A DNA stretch of 64,000 bases from CAIYOL01 sp964494805 (GCA_964494805.1 CAZBST010000012.1:1-64000); one strand, 5' to 3'; positions 16,294-25,698 are shown, counted from the first letter of the stretch. Numbers and translations are program-made. Notes: generated by a model from the letters alone, not told the origin.

Positions 16294-16953
16294 ATGGGAA
16301 TAATGGTTGACAGACAGTTTAGAATCGCACGGATTTGGTCTAATCACCAGATAAGAAAGTTAGCACCAATTTTCACCGGTGATATTGTCAATGTATCGGC
16401 GTGGGACGACAGGGACAAAGAAGGCGGATATTATAAAGAATACTTTTCAAATGCATCCGGTTATTACTGCACTAATTACGCAGGTGTCAGAGGTTATCAA
16501 CAAAGGGAAAACGAATATTTTGTCGACCTTACCAGGGACGTTCCGGAAGAATTGAAAAGGCGTTTTGACGTAGTTTTTAACCACACTACTTTGGAGCACA
16601 TATTCGAGGTCAGAAGAGCTTTCAAGAACTTGTGTGAAATGACGAGAGATATTGCCATTATCATTGTGCCTTTTTCTCAGGCACAGCATGAAAAGGAATC
16701 TTACAAAGATTATTGGCGATTTACTCCTTCATGTATTCGTGAGCTTTTCAAGGAAAATCAGCTGGAGATAGTGTACGAAGCCGAAAGCAAGCACAAAAAA
16801 GCTGCGATATATCTTTTGTTTGTCGCATCGCGCAATCCTCAAAAATGGAAAGAGCTGATGCCAAAATACGAACCGATTACGGAGGCAGGAAGGTCTATCG
16901 GTATCCGATGGTCTTTTAAGGAGTTAAGGCAAAAGGTCCTACGAAGACGTTAG
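16294..16953 (+). CDS. Divergent SAM-dependent methyltransferase-like protein
   Basis: The central FDVVFNHTTLEHIFE followed by IAIIIVPFSQ matches the post-I/II region of class I methyltransferases (Methyltransf_11 type). The glycine-rich SAM-binding motif I is not recognisable in the N-terminal half, so activity is uncertain. I chose ATG 16294 (MGIMVDRQ) because an earlier in-frame start at 16240 would overlap lhgO; AAC-rich upstream bases give only a weak ribosome-binding site. It converges on a minus-strand glycosyltransferase and may belong functionally to the glycan locus. Confidence 0.6.
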   Translation: MGIMVDRQFRIARIWSNHQIRKLAPIFTGDIVNVSAWDDRDKEGGYYKEYFSNASGYYCTNYAGVRGYQQRENEYFVDLTRDVPEELKRRFDVVFNHTTLEHIFEVRRAFKNLCEMTRDIAIIIVPFSQAQHEKESYKDYWRFTPSCIRELFKENQLEIVYEAESKHKKAAIYLLFVASRNPQKWKELMPKYEPITEAGRSIGIRWSFKELRQKVLRRR

Positions 16954-16981
16954 CGAACAGCAAGCAGGTGATTTTCAAAAG

Positions 16982-17878
16982 TTATACGCACTGCATCTTT
17001 AGGATTGCTCGTGACCAATGAATCAATGACTTAATATTCGGGTGTCGGCGAAAAGACTGGCCGAGCAGTTGGCGTGCTTGGTCATACATCCCTTCCCTAA
17101 TTGCACACCGACCTGCTCTGTAGCCTTCCTGGCTAAGTCTCTTCATTGCCCGAGAACGAGGTATTAGCTCTTTACCGCCGCCGTTGAAGTAGAAATCCTC
17201 AAGGACATCAAATTCGGTATTACGATTAGCAAATGAACGGACAGAAACATTGTCTCTATGACGTCTCCTTTTGAAAGTTGGGCCTTTGACGGGGATGAAC
17301 TTACAGTTGACGGACATTTTTAACAAGAGTTTGTAAAAAGCACAGCACCTTAGAGACGTATCAAAACCACTAACCTCTTCATAAAGCTTTTTAGCACACA
17401 TCATCCCGCAAGAATGAACATAAATGAATTCAAATAATTCCGCTGTGATATTACCCGACGGCAACGGACGTTGTTTTCGCTTTACGAGCCTGCCTTTTTC
17501 ATCAATGCCCACGTGCGCCCCATAGGCGATAACATTAGGCCCGTGCTCCTCTATTGCCTTTATTAATCTCTCAGCGGTATCCGGAAATAAGAGGTCATCA
17601 GAATCGACGAATGTGATATATTTCCCTTGTGCAAGCTCGATTAGTTTGTTTCGCGCAGCATATTGACCTATGCGGTTTACCCAATAATATCTGACAGGGT
17701 AGGCGGTGTTTCTTATCATCTCTTCTGTGCCGTCTGTCGAGCCATCGTCAACTACGATAATTTCGTAATCTTTGTATGTTTGGGCAAATACGCTTTGAAG
17801 CGTCTCTTTAAGGTAGTCTCTTCTATTATATGTAGGGATACAAATGCTGACGGCAGGTGCTGAATTTATGCTTTTCAT
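16982..17878 (-). CDS. Family 2 glycosyltransferase
   Basis: This is a soluble GT-A enzyme of 298 residues. VSICIPTYNRRDYL opens the nucleotide-binding fold, IIVVDDGSTDGT follows, and the metal-binding acidic motif is FVDSDD (about 94-99). It is the last gene of the minus-strand rml operon, 23 bases after rmlB, so a rhamnosyl donor is plausible but not shown. Confidence 0.88.
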   Translation of the reverse strand: MKSINSAPAVSICIPTYNRRDYLKETLQSVFAQTYKDYEIIVVDDGSTDGTEEMIRNTAYPVRYYWVNRIGQYAARNKLIELAQGKYITFVDSDDLLFPDTAERLIKAIEEHGPNVIAYGAHVGIDEKGRLVKRKQRPLPSGNITAELFEFIYVHSCGMMCAKKLYEEVSGFDTSLRCCAFYKLLLKMSVNCKFIPVKGPTFKRRRHRDNVSVRSFANRNTEFDVLEDFYFNGGGKELIPRSRAMKRLSQEGYRAGRCAIREGMYDQARQLLGQSFRRHPNIKSLIHWSRAILKMQCV

Positions 17879-17901
17879 ATCTTATTGTTGCGGGATAATG
17901 T

Positions 17902-18915
17902 TCACCGATTCAAATACATAGCATCATAATATTTCTGGTAATCGCCGGAGACAACGTTTGCCAGCCATTTTTTATTTTGCAGGTACCAGTCTATTGTTTT
18001 GCTGATTCCTTCTTCAAAACTTACCGAAGGCTGCCAGTGTAATTCGGTCGTTATCTTTTTAGCCTCTATTGCATATCGCCTGTCGTGGCCTGGTCTGTCT
18101 TTGACATGCTTAATCAGCGACTTTGGTTTCTTTAACCGTTCCAGGATTAATGTTACCACCTCTATGTTTGTCTTTTCGTTGCAACCACCGATGTTGTAAA
18201 CTTCTCCGGGCGGTGCTTCAGCTAAAATCTTCCAGATAGCTGTGCAGTGGTCATATACATACAGCCAGTCACGCACATATAAGCCATCGCCATAGACAGG
18301 CAACTCTTTGTCATTGAGAGCGTTGTTAATCATTAGTGGGATTAATTTTTCAGGAAACTGATAAGGGCCGTAATTGTTTGAGCATCTACTGATGTTGTAT
18401 TTTACGCCCCAGGTGTGGCCGAACGCCTCGACCAGATGATCGGCAGAGGCTTTGCTGGCGGAATACGGCGAATTCGGACTAAGCGGTGTTTGTTCGGTAA
18501 ATTTACCTTCCGGGCCGAGCGAGCCATACACCTCGTCGGTCGAAATTTGAATGAATCGCTCTAATTTTTTATCGCGTGCCGCTTCGAGCAGAGTCAATGT
18601 GCCGGTAACGTTAGTTTCGATAAAGATTTTCGGAGCGGTGATTGAGCGGTCCACGTGGCTTTCTGCGGCAAAATTGATAATCATATCTATTTTATGTTCG
18701 TCGATGATATTTTCTACCAGAGCACCATCACAAATGTCGCCTTTAATGAATTTGTGATTGGGATGGTTTTCAAGGCCAGCGAGATTTTCAAGATTGCCCG
18801 CATAGGTGAGCTTGTCGAGATTGACGATAAAGCAATCAGGATGCTCTGAAAGTACCATTCGAACGAAATTGCTTCCTATAAACCCGGCACCACCTGTGAC
18901 TAAAAGTTTCCTCAT
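17902..18915 (-). CDS. rmlB: dTDP-glucose 4,6-dehydratase
   Basis: This extended short-chain dehydrogenase converts dTDP-glucose to dTDP-4-keto-6-deoxyglucose, the second step to dTDP-L-rhamnose. The NAD motif GGAGFIGSNFV lies at the N-terminus, the STDEVYG block is intact, and YSASKAS supplies the YxxxK pair. The product is 337 residues, normal for RmlB/RfbB. ATG 18915 lies in an ATGA overlap with the rmlD stop; an in-frame start 36 bases earlier would run into rmlD and add residues foreign to the family. Confidence 0.95.
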   Translation of the reverse strand: MRKLLVTGGAGFIGSNFVRMVLSEHPDCFIVNLDKLTYAGNLENLAGLENHPNHKFIKGDICDGALVENIIDEHKIDMIINFAAESHVDRSITAPKIFIETNVTGTLTLLEAARDKKLERFIQISTDEVYGSLGPEGKFTEQTPLSPNSPYSASKASADHLVEAFGHTWGVKYNISRCSNNYGPYQFPEKLIPLMINNALNDKELPVYGDGLYVRDWLYVYDHCTAIWKILAEAPPGEVYNIGGCNEKTNIEVVTLILERLKKPKSLIKHVKDRPGHDRRYAIEAKKITTELHWQPSVSFEEGISKTIDWYLQNKKWLANVVSGDYQKYYDAMYLNR

Positions 18916-19754
18916 AACCTCTCCAAAAAACGTTCTAACGGCACCTGCCAAGGCGCAATCGGTTCACCAAGCAAAGCTTCAATTTTGCTGCAGTTGAAAC
19001 GGCTGTTTAAGGGCCTTGCAGCAACAGTGGGGAAATCGGTGGTTTTGCAACTCTTTAAATCCACTTGCCATTTGAGCTTATCAAAAATAAATTTTGCCAT
19101 TTCAAAACGGCTGACGTAGCCTGCACTTGCAAAATGAAATAATCCTTCGGGCTTCTTTGGTAATAACGTGCAAATTACTTTAGCAATTTCGGTTGTGGCA
19201 GTCGGCGAACCTATCTGGTCATCGACAACCTTTAACCCTTTGTTTATTTTAGCTTGTTTAATTATCTTAGTTACAAAATTATTGCCTGTTGAGCCGTAAG
19301 TCCATTCGACGCGCATTATACAGTAGCGGCAGCGGCTTTCAACTAAAAGCTCCTCACCGGCCAGTTTGCTTGCGCCGTATATGTTTATTGGGTGCGGTGG
19401 GTCGGTCTCGACATAAGGTCTCCCAGATTTACCATCAAAGACAAAATCAGTGCTGATATGAAGAACCCATACGCCGGCCTGTTTGGCGGCAAAGCCGAGC
19501 TTACCTACAGCTTCAGCGTTGACTTTGTAGACAAGCTCACTTTCACTTTCTGCCTTTTCGACATTAGTATAGGCAACACAGTTAATTACAGCGTCAATAC
19601 CTTTGAGAGCATTAGTGAGATGCTTTTCATTTGTGATATCAAACTCGGGCAGGTCAAGCACAGTTGTAATAAGCCGATGTTGCTGACAGACAAGCGCCAA
19701 ATCCGAGCCGAGCATACCCTTGCCGCCCAAGATGGCAATTCTGCCCTTATCCAT
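18912..19754 (-). CDS. rmlD: dTDP-4-dehydrorhamnose reductase
   Basis: This performs the last step to dTDP-L-rhamnose. It has an N-terminal Rossmann motif (AILGGKGMLGSDL), the STDFVFDG block and the family-typical YGASKLAGE. I set the start at ATG 19754, overlapping the end of rmlC by 8 bases. A longer in-frame version would add 19 residues before the Rossmann fold. It overlaps rmlB by 4 bases. Confidence 0.93.
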   Translation of the reverse strand: MDKGRIAILGGKGMLGSDLALVCQQHRLITTVLDLPEFDITNEKHLTNALKGIDAVINCVAYTNVEKAESESELVYKVNAEAVGKLGFAAKQAGVWVLHISTDFVFDGKSGRPYVETDPPHPINIYGASKLAGEELLVESRCRYCIMRVEWTYGSTGNNFVTKIIKQAKINKGLKVVDDQIGSPTATTEIAKVICTLLPKKPEGLFHFASAGYVSRFEMAKFIFDKLKWQVDLKSCKTTDFPTVAARPLNSRFNCSKIEALLGEPIAPWQVPLERFLERL

Positions 19755-20274
19755 CCTTACGCGTCCAATCGTACGGGATATGGTTGTCATGAGGGTGGGT
19801 GCGATATTCATCGGGATTGGAGTAGTCGTACAACTCGGAGACTACATTTATTATGTAAGCTTTGGTGTCGCTGACGCACATCCAGCCGTGCTGAACACCA
19901 GGCGGTATACGAACTATTCCCGGGCAGAGCTCACCCAAATAAAGCTGGTTGACGGTCCCGTAAGTAGGTGAATCTTTGCGCTCGTCGTAGAGTGCGATTT
20001 TTACCATCCCCTTGATGACGTAAAAAAGATCTGTTTGTTTTTTGTGCCAGTGCCAGGCTTTGACAACGCCGGGATAGGTTGTGGTAAAATAAACCTGGCC
20101 AAATTTTTCAAACCAGGGGTCATCGGCTCTCATTATTTCGCCGAGCCAGCCGCGTTCATCATATAATATTTTTGCCAATCGAGCCTTTACGCCGTCGATA
20201 AGCTTACCTGAACTGCGAATAATCAGTCCCTCATCTGCAAAAACCGTTTTTAACGTCACTATTTTTTTTGTCAC
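19747..20274 (-). CDS. rmlC: dTDP-4-dehydrorhamnose 3,5-epimerase-like cupin
   Basis: The 175-residue cupin sits exactly where rmlC is expected in the operon. The cupin core reads VKAWHWHKKQTDLFYVIKG, and IPPGVQHGW supplies the second conserved His. Classical RmlC has RGLHxQ at the catalytic His; here Arg-Gly is replaced by Lys-Ala and a WHWH doublet appears, as in shorter RmlC-related cupins. It probably does the 3,5-epimerisation, but a related 3,4-isomerase role cannot be excluded. It starts on GTG in a GTGA overlap with rmlA. Confidence 0.8.
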   Translation of the reverse strand: MTKKIVTLKTVFADEGLIIRSSGKLIDGVKARLAKILYDERGWLGEIMRADDPWFEKFGQVYFTTTYPGVVKAWHWHKKQTDLFYVIKGMVKIALYDERKDSPTYGTVNQLYLGELCPGIVRIPPGVQHGWMCVSDTKAYIINVVSELYDYSNPDEYRTHPHDNHIPYDWTRKDG

Positions 20275-20990
20275 TGTGGTGGCTCCTCTATAACCAGTTC
20301 ATTCACTATCTTTAAAGATTCAAACGTTCCAGCGTCGCTCCACCAGCCGTCGAGAATATCATACATCAATTGGCCTTTTGTTATATATGTGTTGTTGACA
20401 TCGGAGATTTCAAGCTCTCCGCGAGCTGACGGCTTGAGCGTTCGTATAATATCAAAAACCGAGGCATCATAAAAGTATATGCCGGTTACGGCATAACCCG
20501 ATTTCGGCTCCTTTGGTTTTTCTTCGATACTAATAACCTTGTTACCAGATACTTGAGCGACGCCAAAACGCTGAGGATTTGGCGCTTGCTTGAGGAGTAT
20601 CCTTGCACCGGTTTTTTGGGAGATAAACCTATCGGCATAGGTTTTTAGGTTTGCTTGGAAGATATTGTCGCCGAGGATAACGGCAAGACGTTGTGCGAAA
20701 TTTTCAGCCAGTCCGAGTGCCTGGGCAATCCCGCCGGCCTCATCCTGCACTTTGTAGGTGAACTGACAGCCGAACTCCCTGCCGGAGCCGAGCAGGCCGA
20801 CTACATCGCCCATATATTCAACACCGGTTACAATCAATATCTGCTCAATGCCGATTGAGGTTAGTTTCTCAATGGGGTAATAAATCATAGGTTTTTGGCC
20901 AACGGGAAGCAGATGCTTATTTGTGACCTTGGTTAGCGGCCTAAGACGCGACCCACTACCACCGGCGAGAATAACACCTTTTAAATCCAT
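20271..20990 (-). CDS. rmlA: Glucose-1-phosphate thymidylyltransferase
   Basis: This makes dTDP-glucose from dTTP and glucose-1-phosphate. The nucleotidyl-transfer signature GVILAGGSGSRLRPLT followed by NKHLLPV is intact at the N-terminus, with ILGDNIF and EEKPKEP further on. At about 240 residues it is shorter than the 290-residue RmlA of enterics, lacking the C-terminal allosteric helices; this is the RmlA-related short form. I chose ATG 20990 because GTGGA is seven bases upstream; GTG 21002 and ATG 20996 are in frame but badly spaced. It is the first gene of the rml operon. Confidence 0.9.
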   Translation of the reverse strand: MDLKGVILAGGSGSRLRPLTKVTNKHLLPVGQKPMIYYPIEKLTSIGIEQILIVTGVEYMGDVVGLLGSGREFGCQFTYKVQDEAGGIAQALGLAENFAQRLAVILGDNIFQANLKTYADRFISQKTGARILLKQAPNPQRFGVAQVSGNKVISIEEKPKEPKSGYAVTGIYFYDASVFDIIRTLKPSARGELEISDVNNTYITKGQLMYDILDGWWSDAGTFESLKIVNELVIEEPPQ

Positions 20991-21021
20991 ATTCATTTCC
21001 ACGAGTTATTATAATCTGAAA

Positions 21022-21050
21022 ATTCTAAAGCCCATAAGCAACGATGTCAA
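21022..21050 (-). promoter_or_regulatory. Near-consensus sigma70 promoter of the rml operon
   Basis: On the minus strand, TTGACA (21050-21045) is separated by exactly 17 bases from TAGAAT (21027-21022). The predicted start at about 21015 lies 25 bases before the rmlA ATG. Confidence 0.7.
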
Positions 21051-21134
21051 CGATAGCCTATAGAAATCTATCCAGATTTATGAAAGTCCTGCTTGCCTAC
21101 GGCAGAAAGCAACCCCGGAAGCACTAAAAAAGAC

Positions 21135-21163
21135 TTGATTATTGGCTATAAAGCAAGTAATAT
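21135..21163 (+). promoter_or_regulatory. Candidate sigma70 promoter of the exporter and pse gene run
   Basis: TTGATT (21135-21140), a 17-base spacer and TAATAT (21158-21163) point toward the Wzm/Wzt genes. From here to 64000 all genes read rightward with small gaps. Confidence 0.45.
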
Positions 21164-21308
21164 TTGTTTCCAGCTCAACTGCTGCTTACAGGGGACTTAT
21201 CTGAGGCAGCCAAGAAATTACTGTATTGGTTCTTACAGGGTTTTATTGCAACCTACGGGGACGGAGTCCAGACAATGAAAAGCACAGGATAAAGTAGCTC
21301 AATTTCTC

Positions 21309-22169
21309 ATGAACAAAACAAACGAAAAACAAGAACAATGGGACATAATCCTTCAGCCCACGACGGGCTGGTTTGACCTGCATCTTCGTGACCTATGGCG
21401 GTATAAGGACTTGGTAGCTCTGTTTGTCAAGCGTGACTTTGTCACATTTTACAAACAGACGGTGTTAGGGCCTCTTTGGTATATTATTCAGCCGCTTTTG
21501 ACCACCATAGTCTTCACTGTGATTTTCGGGAACCTTGCAGGTATTCCAATGGATGGGGTTCCGAAATTTATTTTTCTTCTTGCGGGTAATGTTGCCTGGG
21601 GTTATTTCGCGGGCTGTCTTAATGAGACATCGACCACATTCGTGAAGAATGCGGGTATTTTCGGCAAGGTATACTTCCCGCGGCTTACAGCCCCTGTTTC
21701 AGTAGTTATAATCAATTTGGTGAAATTTGGGATACAGTTCGTCCTCTTTCTCTGTTTTTATGCCTATTTTATTGTAAGGGGTTCGGACATTAGACCGACC
21801 TTTCTTGTTCTGCTGCTTCCTGTTTTAATACTTCAAATGGCGGTGTTGAGCTTAGGTGCGGGTATTTTAATTTCGGCTCTTACTACCAAATACCGCGACC
21901 TGAGCTTTGTGATGACTTTTGCAGTTCAGTTATGGATGTATGTTTCATCTGTGATTATCCCTGCATCAACAATTCCTGAAAAGTATCGATCGATTTATAT
22001 GCTTAACCCGATGACATCAGTAATAGAGATGTTTCGCTACGCATTTTTCGGTCGCGGGGTTGTAGATGTTGTTTATGTAGCTATTGGTTGGGCAGTAACT
22101 TTAGCTGTTCTTTTGGTGGGAATTACTCTGTTCGGCAGGATTGAAAAGAGCTTTATGGATACGGTGTAA
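21309..22169 (+). CDS. wzm: O-antigen/polysaccharide ABC exporter permease (Wzm/ABC-2 type)
   Basis: The 286-residue protein has about six membrane helices and the N-terminal amphipathic stretch typical of ABC-2 polysaccharide permeases. LFVKRDFVTFYKQTVLGPLWYIIQP is split over about 38-62 and is the most conserved part. With the ATPase downstream it exports a finished, lipid-linked glycan across the cytoplasmic membrane. The gene is separated from the ATPase by only 3 bases. Confidence 0.92.
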   Translation: MNKTNEKQEQWDIILQPTTGWFDLHLRDLWRYKDLVALFVKRDFVTFYKQTVLGPLWYIIQPLLTTIVFTVIFGNLAGIPMDGVPKFIFLLAGNVAWGYFAGCLNETSTTFVKNAGIFGKVYFPRLTAPVSVVIINLVKFGIQFVLFLCFYAYFIVRGSDIRPTFLVLLLPVLILQMAVLSLGAGILISALTTKYRDLSFVMTFAVQLWMYVSSVIIPASTIPEKYRSIYMLNPMTSVIEMFRYAFFGRGVVDVVYVAIGWAVTLAVLLVGITLFGRIEKSFMDTV

Positions 22170-22172
22170 GTA

Positions 22173-23501
22173 ATGCCAGAGAAGGTCATAAAAGTTGAGG
22201 GGCTTTCCAAGCAGTACCGCTACGGCGTGATAGGGCACGGGACTTTATACAGGGATATAGGAAGCTGGTGGGCACGTCTTCGCGGCAAGGAAGACCCTAA
22301 CTTGAAGATTACGGAACACATTGGGCCCGGTCTGGACGGGGAGCGGTTCTGGGCGCTGCAAGATATTTCGTTCGCAGTGCAGCGGGGTGAGGTGCTCGGC
22401 ATTATCGGGCGCAACGGCGCAGGTAAATCGACGCTTCTGAAGATTCTATCACGTGTTACTACTCCAACAAAAGGAGTGGTTAAGCTTAAGGGCAGGGTTG
22501 CATCATTGCTTGAAGTAGGCACCGGCTTTCATCAGGAGCTGACGGGCCGTGAAAATGTTTTCCTCAACGGTGCAATTCTTGGAATGACAAAAGCCGAGGT
22601 AGACAGTAAATTCGATGAGATAATTGATTTTTCGGGTCTTGAGAAATTTGTCGATACTCCGGTGAAACGGTATTCTTCAGGGATGTATGTTCGACTGGCT
22701 TTTGCGGTGGCGGCGCATCTGGAGCCCGAAATTTTGTTCGTTGACGAGGTGTTAGCGGTTGGGGATGTTGAGTTTCAGAAAAAATGCCTCGGGAAGATGG
22801 GTGATGTTGCAAAAAGCGGCAGAACCATATTGTTTGTGAGCCATAATATGGCGGCGATTCGCAGTCTGTGCCGACGAACGATATTACTTGAAAAAGGTAG
22901 GCTTTTAATGGACTCGGCTACGCACGAGACGGTGGCGCATTATCTGGACCAGAACCTCGTTGAGGGGACAGTTGCATCAAGTGCCGATATAGAGGAAAGG
23001 ATGGAGGGCAAAATCAGGAGGGGTAATCCTTTTTTGCGTATGTGCGAGGTTGCGGTACGTGACAGGTCCGGTCTTCCGAGACGGTTATTTCATTCCGATG
23101 AAGATATTGTTGTGTCAATTGCGTTTGAATGTCTGCAGCCGGTTCAGAACCTGTTTATTATACTGGATATTGTCGATGAGGACGCTGTTCCTGTTCTGGA
23201 AAGCCATAATCTGGATGACCCGAGCGCCGCTCCGGTTTTTCGTCGACTTGACAGGGGAGTGTTTAAGGCCTCCTGTATCCTGCCGGCGAATACCTTCGGC
23301 GGAAAGAGATTTTTCCTGACGGTTCACCTTGTGTATCCAAAAACAGAACACATTACCGTTAATAAGATTCTGGAATTCGAGGTCACATTCAGGGGCTATA
23401 ATGATGCTTTCAGCGATGTCGGAGATGCTTTTGTCAGGCCTCAGTTAAAATGGACGATGCAGCCTGTGGATAGAGGAGAGGTAAGTATTCTTAAAAAGTA
23501 A
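22173..23501 (+). CDS. wzt: O-antigen/polysaccharide ABC exporter ATPase with C-terminal glycan-binding domain (Wzt)
   Basis: Residues about 1-245 form an ABC ATPase: Walker A GRNGAGKST (about 79-87), signature YSSGMYVRLAF (about 167) and Walker B ILFVDEVLAVGD (about 187). The remaining 190 residues are a beta-rich extension of the Wzt type. In known systems this extension reads the methylated or otherwise capped non-reducing end of the glycan before export. That fits the unusual number of methyltransferases downstream. Length (442 aa) is normal for two-domain Wzt proteins. Confidence 0.92.
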   Translation: MPEKVIKVEGLSKQYRYGVIGHGTLYRDIGSWWARLRGKEDPNLKITEHIGPGLDGERFWALQDISFAVQRGEVLGIIGRNGAGKSTLLKILSRVTTPTKGVVKLKGRVASLLEVGTGFHQELTGRENVFLNGAILGMTKAEVDSKFDEIIDFSGLEKFVDTPVKRYSSGMYVRLAFAVAAHLEPEILFVDEVLAVGDVEFQKKCLGKMGDVAKSGRTILFVSHNMAAIRSLCRRTILLEKGRLLMDSATHETVAHYLDQNLVEGTVASSADIEERMEGKIRRGNPFLRMCEVAVRDRSGLPRRLFHSDEDIVVSIAFECLQPVQNLFIILDIVDEDAVPVLESHNLDDPSAAPVFRRLDRGVFKASCILPANTFGGKRFFLTVHLVYPKTEHITVNKILEFEVTFRGYNDAFSDVGDAFVRPQLKWTMQPVDRGEVSILKK

Positions 23502-23572
23502 AAATGATATTGAATCCTGGGGTGGGAGTTTTAGATTTCTCAAAATATGTTAGTTCGGGCGGAAAGTTACAA

Positions 23573-24565
23573 ATGTTAAGCGGTAAAACGATTTTGATTA
23601 CAGGCGGCACAGGCTCATTCGGCCAGGCATTTGCGAAGAAGACACTTACCGAGTACAAGCCTCGCAAAGTCATTATATATTCGCGAGACGAATATAAGCA
23701 ATATATGATGCGCAAGAAGTTTGCCGAACATGAAGGACAGTTGAGGTTTTTTCTCGGTGATATAAGAGACAAAGGGCGGCTTTGTCGAGCATTTGAAGGG
23801 GTGGATTATGTTGTTCATGCCGCGGCTTTGAAGCAGGTACCAGCTTTAGAATATAATCCGACCGAAGCGGTCAATACCAATGTGATGGGGGCGGACAATA
23901 TAGTTGATGCTGCTATAGATACAGACGTGAAAAAAGTTGTGGCCATTTCTACAGACAAAGCGGTGAATCCCATAAATCTATATGGTGCAACAAAATTAGT
24001 TGCTGAGAAGATATTTATCGCAGCCAATGCTTATGGCGGAGGCAGAGTCAAATTCTCGGCAGTCAGGTACGGCAATGTTGTGGGTTCACGGGGAAGCGTT
24101 ATTCCATTTTTTATGGGTCTGAAAAGCAGAGGCATCAAAGAGTTTCCTATCACGGACGAAAGAATGACGCGTTTCTGGATAACACTGGAGCAGGGTGTTG
24201 CTCTAGTCATAAAGGCGCTCGAAGAAGCAGAGGGGGGAGAGATATTTGTGCCGAAGATTCGCTCTACGCGGATTGTGGATTTGGCGAAAGTGATTGAGCC
24301 GAACTGCACATTCAAATTTACGGGAATAAGAGCTGGCGAAAAGCTCCATGAGAGTTTGATTTCGTATGATGAGGCACGTTACGTTAAGGAATTTGACAGA
24401 ATATATGTGATTTTACCTCAAGCTTTTGAGACGACCAGGGCCCTGCCAAAATATGGGCATTATCCTTCGGTTCCGGAAGGATTCGTACTTCGCAGCAACC
24501 AGGATGATATATTGTTAAGTCAGGACGAGCTTGAAGAGATGCTGAAGGAAGTGGAGATTGAGTAG
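23573..24565 (+). CDS. pseB: UDP-N-acetylglucosamine 4,6-dehydratase, inverting type
   Basis: This performs the first step of pseudaminic acid synthesis, 4,6-dehydration with C5 inversion of UDP-GlcNAc. The NADP Rossmann motif is TGGTGSFGQAF, followed by STDKAVNPINLYGATK, the PseB/FlaA1 block holding catalytic Asp-Lys. Ser/Thr-rich FWITLEQ and RAGEKLHE also fit. I set the start at ATG 23573 (MLSGKTI) with GGAAAG upstream; an in-frame ATG at 23504 adds 23 residues not typical of the family. The stop overlaps pseC. Confidence 0.93.
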   Translation: MLSGKTILITGGTGSFGQAFAKKTLTEYKPRKVIIYSRDEYKQYMMRKKFAEHEGQLRFFLGDIRDKGRLCRAFEGVDYVVHAAALKQVPALEYNPTEAVNTNVMGADNIVDAAIDTDVKKVVAISTDKAVNPINLYGATKLVAEKIFIAANAYGGGRVKFSAVRYGNVVGSRGSVIPFFMGLKSRGIKEFPITDERMTRFWITLEQGVALVIKALEEAEGGEIFVPKIRSTRIVDLAKVIEPNCTFKFTGIRAGEKLHESLISYDEARYVKEFDRIYVILPQAFETTRALPKYGHYPSVPEGFVLRSNQDDILLSQDELEEMLKEVEIE

Positions 24566-25688
24566 AGTTATACCTTATGGCCACCAGTGCATTGAAGAAG
24601 ATGATATACAAGCGGTGGCTGAAGTTTTAAAGTCTGACTGGATTACAACGGGACCGGCGGTAGGAGCTTTCGAAAAAAGTGTAGCTGAGTTTGTCGGCGC
24701 TGAATATGGGGTGGCTGTTTCAAGTGGAACCGCGGCTTTACACACCGCTATGTATGCAATAGGGCTTGAGCAAGGTGATGAAGTTATTGTGCCAGCAATG
24801 ACGTTTGCCGCCACGGCCAATGCGGTTGTGTTTCAGGGCGCTACGCCGGTATTTTGCGATGTTGACCCCGATACATTGCTTGTTGAGCCGAAGCTGGTTG
24901 AATCAAAAATTACCTCAAGGACCAAGGCAATAGCTGCCGTTGATTATGCCGGTCAGCCATGCGATTATGATGCACTTCGCACAATTGCCGATGGAAACAA
25001 GCTGGTTCTTATTGCTGATGCGTGTCATTCCTTAGGCGCTGTATACAGGGGGCGGAAAGTCGGGACATTAGCTGACCTTACTGTTTTTAGTTTTCATCCA
25101 GTAAAACATATTACGACAGGCGAGGGCGGAATGGTAGTGACAAATAAACCGCAGTATCACCAGAGGATGATTATGTTCCGCAACCACGGTATTACCACAG
25201 ACCATCGGCAGCGCAGCGAGAAAGGTTCCTGGTTTTATGAGATGGTGGATTTGGGCTATAACTACAGGATTACAGACTTCCAGTGTGCGCTAGGGACGAG
25301 CCAATTGAAGAAACTGCCCGGCTGGATAAAACGGCGTCAGGAAATCGCTTCAAGATATGACAATGCTTTCGAGAGTCTGGGTCTAATTGAGCCATTGGCT
25401 GTGACTTCGGATGTGTCGCACGTTTATCATTTGTATGTAGTGAAGCTGCGTGATGTAGAGCGGGACAAGGTTTTCAGTTCCTTAAGAGCAGCAGGTATAG
25501 GCGTAAATGTTCATTATATCCCCGTGCATCTACATCCATTTTATCGCGAGCGGTTTGGCACGCGGAAAGGAATGTGTCCTGCTGCGGAGGCCGTATACAG
25601 GCAAATCATTTCGCTGCCTATGTTTCCGGCATTAACCGATGAAGATGTAGATACGGTTATATCATCTGTAAAAAAAGCCATATCGTAA
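24558..25688 (+). CDS. pseC: UDP-4-amino-4,6-dideoxy-N-acetyl-beta-L-altrosamine transaminase
   Basis: This is a PLP-dependent DegT/DnrJ/EryC1 aminotransferase acting on the PseB product. ITTGPAVGAFE marks the N-terminus, SSGTAALHTAM binds phosphate, and the PLP lysine is in FHPVKHITTGEGG (about residue 183). It begins on TTG inside pseB (8-base overlap), reading LSRVIPYGHQ; no later start keeps the conserved N-terminus. Length (376 aa) is normal. Confidence 0.93.
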   Translation: MSRVIPYGHQCIEEDDIQAVAEVLKSDWITTGPAVGAFEKSVAEFVGAEYGVAVSSGTAALHTAMYAIGLEQGDEVIVPAMTFAATANAVVFQGATPVFCDVDPDTLLVEPKLVESKITSRTKAIAAVDYAGQPCDYDALRTIADGNKLVLIADACHSLGAVYRGRKVGTLADLTVFSFHPVKHITTGEGGMVVTNKPQYHQRMIMFRNHGITTDHRQRSEKGSWFYEMVDLGYNYRITDFQCALGTSQLKKLPGWIKRRQEIASRYDNAFESLGLIEPLAVTSDVSHVYHLYVVKLRDVERDKVFSSLRAAGIGVNVHYIPVHLHPFYRERFGTRKGMCPAAEAVYRQIISLPMFPALTDEDVDTVISSVKKAIS

Positions 25689-25698
25689 TATAGGGGGT

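Larger units (their letters stand above)
21003..21308. other. Divergent intergenic region between the rml operon and the ABC exporter operon
   Basis: This gap holds back-to-back candidate promoters: leftward at 21022-21050 and rightward at 21135-21163. A hairpin at 21090-21111 lies between them (TGCTT/AAGCA and GCC/GGC, loop TAC, three-base bulge). The rightward transcript would have a leader of about 140 bases in which I recognise no known riboswitch. Confidence 0.5.

Noticed and set aside
21090..21111. Hairpin as a rho-independent terminator
   Set aside because: No T-tract follows on either strand, and it lies between two divergent promoters.
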